A stretch of 21,253 nucleotides of DNA from Terana coerulea. Taxonomy: Eukaryota > Basidiomycota > Agaricomycetes > Polyporales > Phanerochaetaceae. The stretch covers positions 1 through 21,253 of the forward strand of contig JAKOGH010000498.1 of the NCBI GenBank assembly GCA_024811115.1. Reading direction: 5' to 3'. This document shows positions 1-9,994 of this stretch, piece after piece. The notes below the pieces were generated by a model. It was not told where the DNA came from and did not search any database. It saw only the letters and a program-made list of their open reading frames with translations. Every line of letters begins with the position of its first letter. Within the stretch, counting starts at the first letter, position 1. Position numbers and translations under genes: made by a program.

Positions 1-522
1 GATTTGATACGACGCTGTGGTACGTGAAATGTAGTTTTCCATCAATGTCCAGCACACTGATTTGTCCGATTTCTTGCAGCTCGGATGTTGACTTGCATCG
101 AAAGAATAAGCGTACGGCCTGATTGCTTAGTCGACACTATGGTAATAGCTTGGTACTGCGGTATCATACACCCTGAACCATCCCCGTCTACTACGACTCC
201 AGCCTCTACAGTACTCACAACCGCGAGCTGTTATATTACTCGACGGGGAAACCCACTAGCGTAGATATGCAGTCTGGAGTAAGCCTCCTTTTCCTCCTTT
301 TTCAAATCCACACAAACGTCGCTGATAAAGTTGGGATTTAGATCATGATGTCCCTCATTTCACGCCGTATGATCATTGTTCGCCTAACGCGTAAGGTCAC
401 CATGCATCCAAAGATGAGCTGTCATTCAATAATAAGCCGCCCGTTGCCACATATAATCCCGTAAGCAAGATCCGTATTTGTGGTCTCGCACGAAGCCCTT
501 TCATCTAAGTTCTCTTTCTAGG
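1..522. other. Upstream region of the first peptidase copy; no gene seen
   Basis: No open frame of useful length and no recognisable protein motif is visible here. A TATA-like hexamer (tataat, 452-457) lies 71 nt before the ATG at 523. That is nearly the same distance as the clear TATA box of the second peptidase gene (74 nt), so this is probably the remnant promoter of the decayed first copy. The relic sequence that precedes the second and third copies was not recognised here. Confidence 0.4.
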
Positions 523-2263
523 ATGAATCTTCGGCTACTCGTTACGGGTCTGCTTGCCGTGTCAGCCGCTGCCTCCCCGCCGCGCTGTCTATTGATGACC
601 CCACGCTATCCCTATCCCGGCATCTCAATATCAACCCTGACAGGTCGATGCTTGAGTTGGACCAGATCCGGGCGAAGCGGCTCAAGAGAGTTGGTGAAAA
701 CGACTACCTAGCGAAAAAGGAGTTTATCGGACAGCCGACCAACCATGCGCTGTTTTACACGGCTCAAGTGCGTCCTTCTGGCGTTGGCATACGAAATAAT
801 CTCACTTTACGACTTTTGCACCCCCAGCTACTGGTTGGTAACCCTTCCCAAACGTGTGAGTGCATGCCATGTATCGGCATGGCACCAGTACTGACTGGCG
901 CTAACGCAGTCAATCTCATTATCGATAGCGCTAGCGCGAACACTTGGGTAGGCGCGAACTCGTCGAGGCCCTACGTCCCTACTAGTTCTGCCACCGACAC
1001 CGGCGAGACGTTTGTGAGTGAAGGTGTCAGCGCGCATTCGGAGTGCCTAGCTAATCTTGTGAATAGTCCACGAACCATGACTCAAGAAGTGCATCTGGTC
1101 GGTGCGACGTTCCTTCTGGTGACGGATTCGTTCACATGTATTTTTAGGAGAAGAATTCGTCGATGAGGTCACGTTTGAGAGTCTCTTCGGCCCTCTTGTC
1201 ATACCCCAGCAATCAATTGGCGCTGCACATGCTGCAGCTGGATTCGACGGCGCCGACGGCGTGCTAGGGTACGTGCAGTGCAACGGATTCTTTGGGCCTC
1301 TCGCTGAGACATGGTGCTCAGGATTGGTCCGACGGACCTGTCAGAAGGTAAAGCCTAGTCACAGTTCTCGCGAATAATACTAAGCCGTCTATGCAGGCAC
1401 TCTTTCGTCCGGTGGTACAATCCCGACCATTACCGACAATGCGATGACCTTGGGTTTGATTTCAACAAAACAAGTTGGCCTTGCTCTGGGACCCCGGGCT
1501 CGTTGTTGCCAGATACAGAAGGAACGATAACATTCGGAGGATTCGATCCAAGAATGGTCCTCCGGGACCCCGTTTTTGTGTACGTTTCCCTCTTCTGTAA
1601 GTTATGCATGCGTGTCTTATTCTCAATGTCGGGCCAATTACCTCGACACCTCCGTCGAACAAATACTTTGGTATTGATGCAAGTATTACCTATGGTACAA
1701 GCGGAACCGCAATCCTCCCTACTACGGCTGGTATCGTTGACACAGCCACCGCTCATATCCTCCTTGCTTCTGGTAGGATAATGTCCACTTTCTCCAGTCA
1801 CATACATTTACATTCAGTACAGACGGTTTTGCGGAATATCAAGCCTCAACAGGGGCCGTTTTTGACCCAAAGACGGGCTTTTACCAAATCACCTCGACTC
1901 AGTCCGACAGCCTGCAGAGTTTGTTCTTCGAGATCGGTGGTGTGAGTGGCTTGAATCTATTCAATGTTTTCCTAGATTCTTACGCTGTATCAGACGAGCT
2001 ATGAACTGGGCGCGACTGCTCAGATCTGGCCCACGGAGGTATAACCACCCTATACTCCCCACCTTTACTCAGAAAGCTGATATGTACATTAGATCAACTT
2101 TGTTATTGGCGGAGACCCGGGCTCGATCTATCTCACTGTCGGCGACCTCGGCTCGCCTTCTGGTGAAGGCTTAGACTTCGTCCTCGGATTGCCTTTCTTG
2201 GAACAGTACTACTCGGTTTTCGATTCAAGTAGCTCTCAGGTCGGATTTGCTACGAGAGTATAA
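523..2263 (+). pseudogene. Decayed A1 aspartic peptidase (polyporopepsin-like), copy 1
   Basis: The exon plan matches the intact neighbours: 523-767, 828-855, 910-1013, an unclear flap exon, 1148-1268, 1322-1347, 1397-1579, 1633-1772, 1823-1941, 1994-2038 and 2093-2263. A signal peptide (MNLRLLVTGLLAVSAAASP) starts it. Lesions seen: (1) the signal peptide frame must shift near 577-590 to enter the propeptide frame (LSLSRHLN...DQIRAKRLK); (2) the first active site reads DSASANTW where the copies have DTGSSNTW; (3) the 31-nt exon that should carry the YGSG flap has no recognisable match around 1080-1113; (4) a frameshift near 1487-1495, where the exon is 183 nt against 181 in copies 2 and 4; (5) the acceptor at 1631-1632 is GG, not AG; (6) the second active site reads DTAT where the copies have DTGT. 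The C-terminus (VGFATRV, then TAA) is 7 residues shorter than in the copies. It almost certainly makes no active peptidase. Confidence 0.85.
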
Positions 2264-3512
2264 TGTCGTTCCGTGAATTTGCACCAAACGATCATGCCCA
2301 TTCCTTTGCAACGCCCGAAGCCTACTCTTCTTGATGAATGAGTATCGTTCTGTCTTACTCTCATCATAAGCGTACAAAGATATGGATCGACTGTCATCCT
2401 ATCTGCTCACGGTTAGCAACGGAGACTAATCATAAGCGTCGGTGCCACTTCTGACTCTGGTCTCCTTTGCTGATTGCCCATAACCATATCATACGGAAAA
2501 ACAAGTTCTCGAGGTCTTCGTCGTACGTCCATTCGCCGATACCGTTGTCTCGATTTCACAGCATCTATCACTCCTTTAGGCTGCATCCAAGATCTGTGGC
2601 ACCCCTCCGTATACAAGAATCATGCTGTGCGACTTGAGAGGTATTGAATCACTTACTACTAGTCGAACTCACACGAGGCGAAGTTCTCGCCACAGCGCGC
2701 GCCAAGACGATCTTTCGGGGTGGTCACTGCAAAGTAGACCCCTCGTTCATTGGTCCTGGTGCCCTGAGAAATCTGCAGCTCGCGCCGTACGAAATAGCAC
2801 AGTCAATCAGTGAGTTTCCCACCGAGCGCCTTCGCGATCCGTCGTGTACCTGACGTAGCTTGCTGCAGCCACACGGAGGCAACAAACATCGCAGCTTCCT
2901 TTTCCGCACGCCGTTCTTCCCGTGGTAGATCACAATTGGGCAATGGTTCATCCGGTACCGAAGGTCTTCGACCATTGAGACATACATCATACTCTCCCAC
3001 GACCTCAAGGCTGCCATCGCTGTATAGGAGGATTACGTTTCAGCTCCTGCTCGCTACAACATCCCAGGACATTGCCTAGCCAAGTCGGATCACTTATCGG
3101 TGCCGTGCAAACCGTGAGAGCACTGGCGTTCTTTCGAAGCAGGTTCGTGCGCCACCAGTCATCCGCTCCGCCCCAGTAAGAACTCACGCCTCCTCTGTAA
3201 GCTGTTGAGTAGCGACCCTCGCATTGCCCACGTCAGGATAATCCTCGTATCTTTGCTTTAAGAGCGCCCTGTGTGGGGACGGAATGGTCTGGGTCGAGCA
3301 AGTGTGGGGCTGACTCTGCTCGAGTGCGCTCATTTCTCTTTCTCTGGGTCGAAAGCCCGTCTCACGTCTTGTGTGCGCTGGGATAGTTGGAGGAGACAGG
3401 CCGCATCCATGCTCGAGTGCGTGGTATTGCAGACCCGTTGGGCGGGTTGAACACGGTGTGAACTACTCGGTCTACCAATCGCAAACGCACTGAGAAAACG
3501 AAAATTACCAGG
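2264..3512. other. Spacer between peptidase copies 1 and 2
   Basis: The spacer contains 3' flank of copy 1, a diverged gene relic (about 2600-3260, listed separately) and the upstream region of copy 2. A 12-nt direct repeat, TGCTCGAGTGCG, occurs at 3317-3328 and 3410-3421 within the probable promoter of copy 2. No intact gene is visible. Confidence 0.5.
2600..3260 (+). repeat. Duplicated unidentified gene relic, copy 1
   Basis: Pieces of coding-like sequence with intron-like breaks are seen. One stretch (2660-2813) reads ...GGHCKVDPSFIGPGALRN... and LAPYEIAQSI, then meets a tgagtt donor-like site and an acceptor-like tgctgcag ending at 2868. A later piece reads GAVQTVRALAFFRS (about 3098-3142). 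The same order of pieces recurs at about 5750-6440. Shared exact words include ggataatcctcgtatctt (3236-3253 and 6415-6432), ttcgaagcag (3133-3142 and 6311-6320) and ctgacgtag (2850-2858 and 6037-6045). I do not recognise the protein family. Stops and frame changes suggest a dead copy. The boundaries are approximate. Confidence 0.5.
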
Positions 3513-3518
3513 TATAAA
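3513..3518 (+). promoter_or_regulatory. TATA box of peptidase copy 2
   Basis: TATAAA within ggtataaaac, 74 nt before the ATG at 3587. Its position agrees with TATA-like sequences 61-72 nt upstream of the other peptidase copies. Confidence 0.6.
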
Positions 3519-3586
3519 ACAGGGGCGACTAAGACTTTGTCTCCTTCAGCTCAAACTAACCCGTCTTCCCTGCTGGTCTCTGCAAG

Positions 3587-5373
3587 ATGCTCTCTCAACT
3601 TTCGGTCGCGCTCTACTTGGCTCTCTTCACGGTCGCATCCCCTGTAGTCGTCAGGAATAGTCCTATCACCGTCCCGATTGCCCGTCGCTTCAACGCGACT
3701 GGCGGTAAGGCGATACTGGCCGCAGATCAGGCGAGGGCGAAGCATCTCAAGACGAACAGTGCGGCTTCCAGAGCATCTGCCAAAGCTTCAGGCAAAGCCG
3801 CTGTCCACCCAGTGCCCGTAACGAATACTGCGGTGACCTACACGGCGCAGGTACGGAATCATACTTTGCTGGCCTACTGAAACGCGTGCTAACAATACCA
3901 TGATTTTCCGTCAGGTCATGGTTGGCAACCAAACTTGTGCGTAGACTACGCAATGTGACCTGTCCCACCAGATCAATTGATGACGCAATTACAGTCAGCC
4001 TACTCGTGGACACTGGTAGCTCCAACACCTGGGTCGGTGCAACTTTCCCGAATATCTACAAACCTACGAGCTCCTCCAGAGATACAGGTGATAGTGTGGT
4101 ACGTGTCTCGACACCATGACGAGTTCTGTCCTCACACTGGCCTAGTTCGTCGAATATGGGTCCGGTCTTTTCATTGGTATGTAACTGAGGATATATGTTT
4201 CGATAAATACTGAATCTATTCGATACATAGGAGAAGAATATCTCGATACTGTGAAGTTTGGTGGTATGACCATTCACGAGCAATCCATCGGCGCGTCCAC
4301 TTTTGCTATCGGATTCAACGGCGTAGATGGCATTTTGGGGTGAGTGTGGCTCATGCAACATTTGTAACACTCTTTGACCCCACGGCTGTTACAGCATCGG
4401 CCCTGTGGACCTAACCGTAGGCGAGTAGTTTCCAGTCGGTAGCTCAAGCTTGGGCTGACAGTGTGCGACGCAGGATCAACTTCTTCTGGCGACGCAGTCC
4501 CCACTGTCATCGATAACGCCTTCAAGTCGGGGCTGATGAACGAGAAGCTAGTGGGCATCTCATTCGAGCCCCCGAACTCAGACTCCGATACCAACGGCGA
4601 ACTTATGTTTGGTGGTGTCAATCAGCGCAAATTCACTGGCTCGGTTAACTTCGTGTACGTCTTTCTTCAAGCCACTGTGTTATAACACTACTTACGGTAC
4701 TATAGACCAATCACATCGACGTCGCCTGCTAGTGAGTATGTCGGCCTCAATCAGAGTATTGCTTGGAGTACTGGGGGTGCCATGATTCTCCCCGGACCCG
4801 CGTCCGGTATCGCCGACACCGGAACCACGCTTGTTCTGCTTGCTACCGGTAACGCTTACTGTCCCATTGCGTATGCGTTGCCCCTTCTTATAAAGTTCTG
4901 GCAGATGCTTTCACAAGGTACATGTTGATTACCGGAGCGGTTGAGGATGAAAACACTGGCCTGCTCAAGATCACTCCGGAGCAATTTGCGAGTTTGGAGA
5001 GTTTGTTCTTCAACATCGGCGCTGTACGTCCGTCCATTACCAGCTGTGTATAATATCCGACTTACACACTCTGCTGCAGCAAAGCTACGAGTTCACACCA
5101 AATGCTCAAATCTGGCCCCGCGCGGTAAGCAATTCAGGTGGTGAATACAAACAGAATTATACTGATTATTGTAACGTATAGCTCAATACCGTCATTGGCG
5201 GAGATGCAGACTCGATTTACCTCATTATTAACGACCTGGGCTCAGATTCTGGAGAAGGCTTCGACTTCATCAACGGGTTTGCCTTCCTCGAGCGGTACTA
5301 TTTCGTCTTCGACTCCGGCAAATCGCGAGTCGGATTCGCCCATACGCCATTCACCTTTGCAGCGACCAACTAG
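3587..5373 (+). CDS. Secreted A1 aspartic peptidase (polyporopepsin-like), copy 2
   Basis: Predicted to be a secreted pepsin-fold endopeptidase of 411 aa. Exons: 3587-3850, 3915-3936, 3995-4098, 4146-4176, 4231-4339, 4395-4420, 4474-4654, 4706-4848, 4905-5023, 5080-5124 and 5182-5373; all phases join and the total is 1236 nt. A signal peptide (MLSQLSVALYLALFTVASP) is followed by a basic propeptide (SPITVPIARRFN, DQARAKHLK). The first catalytic motif is DTGSSNTWVG (Asp about 101), the flap is VEYGSG (Tyr about 134) and the second catalytic motif is DTGT (Asp about 283), so the catalytic set is complete. The end is VFDSGKSRVGFAHTPF..., as expected for the family. The intron after DLTV uses a GC donor (gcgagt at 4421): only that donor keeps frame into GSTSSGDAVPTV. 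The neighbouring GT at 4417 would break the frame. Expression is probably driven by the TATA box at 3513. The name polyporopepsin-like comes from memory of the family, not from a search. Confidence 0.9.
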
Positions 5374-5602
5374 AGATTCTGAATGAGTGGACTATGCGTT
5401 GATGAGCTACCCGTATTGTTGCTTACCATCGGTGCAGTTCTGATATTCGCCGCTATGCTATTTTCAACTACTTCGTTTTCAACTTTTCCTTCTCATGAAA
5501 GCTCCGCTCGGACGTACAATTATTCCAAGTCCTCAATCTCACTTTTAATCGGACAGTGTGCTGGGTGACAGGTAAGAAATTGAGTACCCTGAACGATTCA
5601 GG

Positions 5603-5634
5603 TGACGAGAGACTCTGGCATTGCTCTCTCGTCA
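5603..5634. terminator. Hairpin in the 3' flank of peptidase copy 2
   Basis: A perfect 10-bp inverted repeat, TGACGAGAGA (5603-5612) and TCTCTCGTCA (5625-5634), with a 12-nt loop, lies 230 nt past the stop codon. In a fungal gene this is not a classical terminator. It could be a 3'-UTR structure or chance. Confidence 0.25.
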
Positions 5635-5749
5635 AGGTCACTGAAGTGAGTCAATGCACCGTTCATCTCCAAGCATGACCCGAACATTCATTTAGGTATA
5701 CACGGCTTGGCCACCTAATTAGGTTCGCGCACACCCTGATTGTGGGCCC

Positions 5750-6440
5750 GTTTGTCTATAGAAAACCGGTGGGTTTTTGAAGCATGCTAAAACGCTGGTC
5801 TGCGACTGGTAGAGAAGGCTTGATCCGTGCTCTTTGTGTTAACCTTCACATATGCAGTCCCACGATCTCCGGGCATACCCACTGCAGAGTCAGCAAGTAA
5901 CCCACCGGAGTAAAGGTGTTCTCCGATTCTAGCTTGACATTGCCGAAAGATTGCAGGTCCGGTGCTTCTCATGCAAAGACAGCCCAGAGTCTATCAGTAC
6001 GTCCAGCCATACTTATCCAACGGCCCGTCTGGTCACTGACGTAGTTTATAGCAGCGGCTCCGATGGAACAAGCGTTGCATCTTCTTGTTCTGTGAGTCCT
6101 TCGACTTGCGTCAGAGCACGTCTGAGTACTCGCCTGTCTAGCCTCAACACCCTCATCAATTGAAAATTGAATGACCATCGCGCCTTATCAGCTCGAAGGG
6201 GATGGCAGACATATCAACGTATTGCGTCTGCATACCTGCCTAGCACGTCCTCTCATAGACCTGTCGGATCATGCAGCGGCACCGTGAACACCATGAGGGT
6301 ACATGTCTTCTTCGAAGCAGAAGGTGAGCGTCCAGCCAAGACTCTAGCTGGCCAAGTAAATGCTCATTATTCTCCTCACATTTGTCATTTGTCTAGCAAT
6401 ATCCCGAGCCTCCTGGATAATCCTCGTATCTTCGTTCTGT
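5750..6440 (+). repeat. Duplicated unidentified gene relic, copy 2
   Basis: This segment is collinear with 2600-3260 at an offset of about 3180 nt, which equals the distance between the two downstream peptidase ATGs (3587 to 6768, 3181 nt). Matching coding-like pieces are AKTAQSLS (about 5978-6001, against YEIAQSI) and GTVNTMRVHVFFEAE (about 6278-6323, against GAVQTVRALAFFRS). A good intron frame follows the second piece (gtgagc at 6324, acceptor tctag near 6395). Frames are broken between the pieces, so it is probably dead. The family is not recognised. Confidence 0.5.
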
Positions 6441-6767
6441 CGGCGCCTACCGCAAGGGCGAAACGAGTCTCATCAGCCCGAGAGAGGCCTCGCTCACCAC
6501 TGGTGCGCTTTGCTTTGCTTCCCTTCACAGGAGCTACCTCTCAATATACTTATTTGGCGTTTGTCGTGGTGTTCCGGACTTGGTATCATTGTCTATCAGA
6601 TGCGGCAATATGTGCAGTAATACGCCATCCAAGGATCACTAAACTAGCACGGTCATAGCGGGTCAGCGTACCGAAAAGCGACCGCCCAAACCTACATAAT
6701 ACGACGGAGGGTAGCAGATTCCTGCCAAGCTCAAGCAGAGTTTCCTGCCCTCCGCACTCCCCACCAG

Positions 6768-8514
6768 ATGTTCGCTCAATTCTTCGTTGTGGTCTACCTC
6801 GCTCTATTCACAGCGGCAATCCCTGTGATTTTTCGAAAGAGCCCGATCACCGTCTCTCTTGCTCGCCGCCTTAACGTTACTGGCAGCAAGTCGGTGCTGG
6901 CGGCGGATCAGGCGAGGGCAAGGCATCTGAAGACCAATACCGCCGCTGCTAGAGCATCCGCAAGAGCGACAGGGAAAAACGCTGTCGTGCCGGTCTCTGC
7001 CACCAACACTGCGGTTGCGTATACCGTAGAGGTATGTGTAACAATGTGTATGACAACAAGCGGCTCATCAAGACTGACTCGGATTCTCTCACCAGGTTCT
7101 GGTTGGAAATCCTCCTCAGACATGTTAGTATTACCCATGGCCACCTCTTCATGCATGAAATTGCGCTTACAATATACAGCCAACTTGATTGTCGACACGG
7201 GTAGCTCAAACACCTGGGTTGGCGCGGATTTCGAGAATGAATACGAGCCGACCGGCTCCGCCACCGACACCGAGCAAGCAGTGGTAAGTGCATTGGCGCT
7301 GAGAGATAATAAACGCACTCATTTCAGGCCAGTTCGTCAAGTATGGTTCCGGGCTGTTCATTGGTAAAAACCATTTCATGCGTAAATATTCATCTGCTGA
7401 TGCCTTTGCTTACTTTAGGCGAGGAGTTCCTGGACAAGGTTGCCATTAGCGGTCTCAATATCATCAATCAATCCATTGGTGCTGCCGAGTTGGCCTTCGG
7501 TTTCGACGGTGTCGACGGTATCCTTGGGTAAGCTTGTCCATGTGATCATTATACTAGACGTTACCTGACATCAGCGTGTCTTAGAATTGGACCTGTCGAT
7601 TTGACTGTAGGAACTACCTCTGACGACGAACCGATACCCACGGTCGTCGACAACGCCTTCGCTCAAGGCTTACTGGACGCAGAACAAGTCGGTATCTCGT
7701 TCGAGCCCACAACTTCCCAATCCGCAACGAACGGTGAACTCACGTTCGGAGGGACTGACGCCAACAAGTTCACTGGCACGTTGAACTTTGTGTATGTCCA
7801 CGGTCCTAGTGATATGACTCTTCGCTTATCCTTTCATTTTGACTATCAGACCGATTACATCCACTGCGCCGGCTAGCGACTATGTCGGGATTGATCAGAG
7901 CATTACATATGGCTCCGCCAATACCCCTATCCTGTCCACTACGGCTGGTATTGTCGACACCGGCACCACCCTCGTCCTAATTGCATCTGGTATGTCGATC
8001 CGCTTTGACAGAGGCACCTTTGCGATGATGTCTGACGATACTTGATAGATGCACTTGCCACATACCAATCTATCACCGGGGCCGTAGCCGACGAGAACAC
8101 CGGTTTACTGAAGATTACCGCTGCACAGTTCGCAAATCTGGAAAGTCTCTTTTTCAACGTTGGTAACGTACGTTCTGAGACCTCCATCTCACAGCCTTGA
8201 CGCTAACAGTGGCAACCACAGGCGACCTTCGAGCTCACCCCCAATGCCCAGATTTTTCCTCGCGCGGTGAGTGTTGCGTACACTGGTCAACAGCGTTGAG
8301 AGCTGATGAGCATTTTTAACAGCTCAACACCGCCATTGGCGGAGACGCGGACTCCATCTATCTTATCGTGGGCGACCTCGGCTCTGACTCCGGCGAAGGC
8401 CTGGACTTCATTAACGGATATGCCTTCCTGGAGCGGCATTATTTTGTCTTTGACTCGGGCAGCTCCCAAGTCGGCCTTGCCACCACGCCGTTCACATTCG
8501 CGACGACGAATTGA
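6768..8514 (+). CDS. Secreted A1 aspartic peptidase (polyporopepsin-like), copy 3
   Basis: Predicted 412-aa secreted pepsin-fold endopeptidase. Exons: 6768-7031, 7096-7123, 7180-7283, 7333-7363, 7419-7527, 7585-7791, 7850-7989, 8049-8167, 8222-8266 and 8323-8514; all phases join and the total is 1239 nt. A signal peptide (MFAQFFVVVYLALFTAAIP) and a basic propeptide (SPITVSLARRLN, DQARARHLK) come first. Catalytic motifs are intact: DTGSSNTWVG (Asp about 103), flap VKYGSG (Tyr about 136) and DTGT (Asp about 284). The C-terminus is VFDSGSSQVGLATTPF.... It has one intron fewer than the other three copies: DLTVGTTSDD is read without interruption, where the others are split after DLTV or DL(T/S)E. 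It is the closest relative of copy 2 by exon plan and position, and is probably a tandem duplicate of it together with the upstream relic. Confidence 0.9.
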
Positions 8515-8967
8515 AGCGTTTTAGACGTTCTGATGACCCGCAATGGACATTTATGTACACTTTTGAGTCGTGATACTGTACGGAGCAACAGTCGACGATC
8601 CATACATCTTCCCGCTGCGTGCGAATGGTTTTCCATAGCCTATCTCGACCCGGACGCAATACACTTACTGAACGCCACAAAGCTTTCGCGTCACGCATGC
8701 TGGCATAAATCCCGTGCTTGAAAGTGGGTAGTATCAGGCCTAGCCAGTATCATATTTGGCATTTTGTCATACAGCTTTGTATTGTCAAACGAAATTAGAC
8801 AGGATTGAACCGATCCGACATACAAGTAACAACATGCAAGCCTCAAGAAAACGGAACATTGGGATCGCTGCAAATGATAGCTGAGACACGAGACGAGCAT
8901 AAACACCGCCGATCCAGGTTCGGACCGCGGGAAAAAGCTTTGCTGCGATGGCTGTGAGCACCAGAGT
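8515..8967. other. Convergent intergenic region between peptidase copy 3 and the RRM gene
   Basis: Two genes end here from opposite strands. Open frames on both strands show no domain features. The long minus frame that continues leftward from the RRM gene is the shifted frame of its last exon, not a separate gene. Confidence 0.5.
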
Positions 8968-9994
8968 CTAATAACGCCTGTCGTCATATCTGCGGTCGTG
9001 GCCACGTTCGTAACCACCTCCACTGCCTCTGTCGTAATCGCCACCGCCGCCGCTGCCGCCGCCGCCACTGCCGCGATAGCCGCCGCGGTCGTAGTCGCGA
9101 CGGTCATAGTCGTCATAAGCCGCACGGCGCGCACGAGGTGGGGGCCAAAGTCGTCATGGCGGCTGGGACCTCCACGGGAGTAGCGACTGTCATAGGGCCT
9201 GGGGTCGTAGGGGCGCTCGGCTACAATCGGAATCGTCAGTCTGCTAACGTATGGATAAGTAATGTACACTCACAGTCGCTACGCTTCGGCGGGCCATAGT
9301 AGCGACCAGGAGTAGGAGTCCTGGCGCGTCCACGGCGAGCCTGACAGAGAGTTATTGTATGCAACAGAAAAGTTACATTTAACTCACCTTTGTGATTGTT
9401 AGGGCCTTGCCCATAAAGTCAGTACCGTGCAACGCCGTTATAGCGGCATCCGCCTCTTCTGCAGACTCCATAGTCACAAACCCAAACCCACGCGACTCAC
9501 GCGTGTGAGGGTCATACATAACCTGTGCCTTTTGGACCTTTGATATACCGTAAGATTGAGGCAGGGCAGAGAGCAAAGATAAACTTACACGGCCAATTTT
9601 TGCGAAAGCTTGCTCGAGGTCGCGAGTATCAACGCGGTGGCTCAGCCCTGAGACATGCAAGTTGTTGCCAGGGTTGTTGCCACCATCAGCTCGACTGGAG
9701 TGAGAGTTAACAGGCTGCCTCATATGCCATTATGGTGTACACTCACCCTCTGTCAGCATTGCGGATCGGAGAACGGCTCCGACTACTGCGACGGGGCGGG
9801 TGGTCGCCCTGGCGTGGAGAACGAGCGTTGTTGGACCAAGCTTGGTCGTCTGCCGGGCCGCCATTGCCCATGGGCTGGTCATTGGCGGGGATGCTGATGC
9901 CGCCGCCGTTGGTGGGGGACCCATGTCTTGAGATTGCCAGGCTGAAGAGACGGGGGTGGTACAAAGGTGAAGATGGTATGTTAGGGTCGGTCAT
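8968..9994 (-). CDS. Tra2/SR-like RRM protein with Gly/Arg/Tyr-rich tail (apparent frameshift)
   Basis: A nuclear RNA-binding protein, probably a splicing regulator. Exons (read right to left): 9994-9747, 9694-9589, 9537-9388, 9340-9274 and 9220-8968. The N-terminal part has an Arg/Ser stretch (RRSSRSRSP). One RRM follows (about residues 92-168) with RNP2 LHVSGL and RNP1 RGFGFVTM. Next comes ARRGRARTPTPGRYYGPPKR, typical after the RRM of Tra2-like proteins. The last exon begins in one frame (ERPYDPRPYDSRYSRGG..., DDFGP). The natural tail (RARRAAYDDYDRRDYDRGG, Gly-rich, ending DRRYDDRRY and TAG at 8968) lies in another frame. The switch falls at a run of five G on the + strand (9140-9144); one more base would restore 274 codons. 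Read literally, the tail becomes Ala/Thr-rich and runs on past 8968. A sequencing or assembly error in the homopolymer is the likeliest cause. The start at 9994 is a best guess. Confidence 0.8.

Larger units (their letters stand above)
5374..6767. other. Spacer between peptidase copies 2 and 3
   Basis: It contains the 3' flank of copy 2, a short hairpin (5603-5634), the second copy of the unidentified relic (about 5750-6440) and the upstream region of copy 3. A weak cataat sequence near 6695-6700 sits where the other copies have a TATA box. Open frames in this stretch (for example 5383-5568) have no family features and look accidental. Confidence 0.45.

Noticed and set aside
5383..5568. Short frame with a hydrophobic N-terminal half just after peptidase copy 2
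   Set aside because: No homologous frame after the other copies; it lies in the 3' flank and looks accidental.
6278..6325. Resemblance of TMRVHVFFEAEG to the MRVHAFLEQWG part of SWIRM proteins
   Set aside because: Only a few residues agree and the related relic copy does not share them; too weak to name a family.
8691..9269. Long minus open frame with an Ala/Thr-rich middle (192 codons)
   Set aside because: It is the shifted frame of the Gly-rich tail of the RRM gene plus its 3' flank; GGC/GCC codon runs produce Ala when read out of frame.
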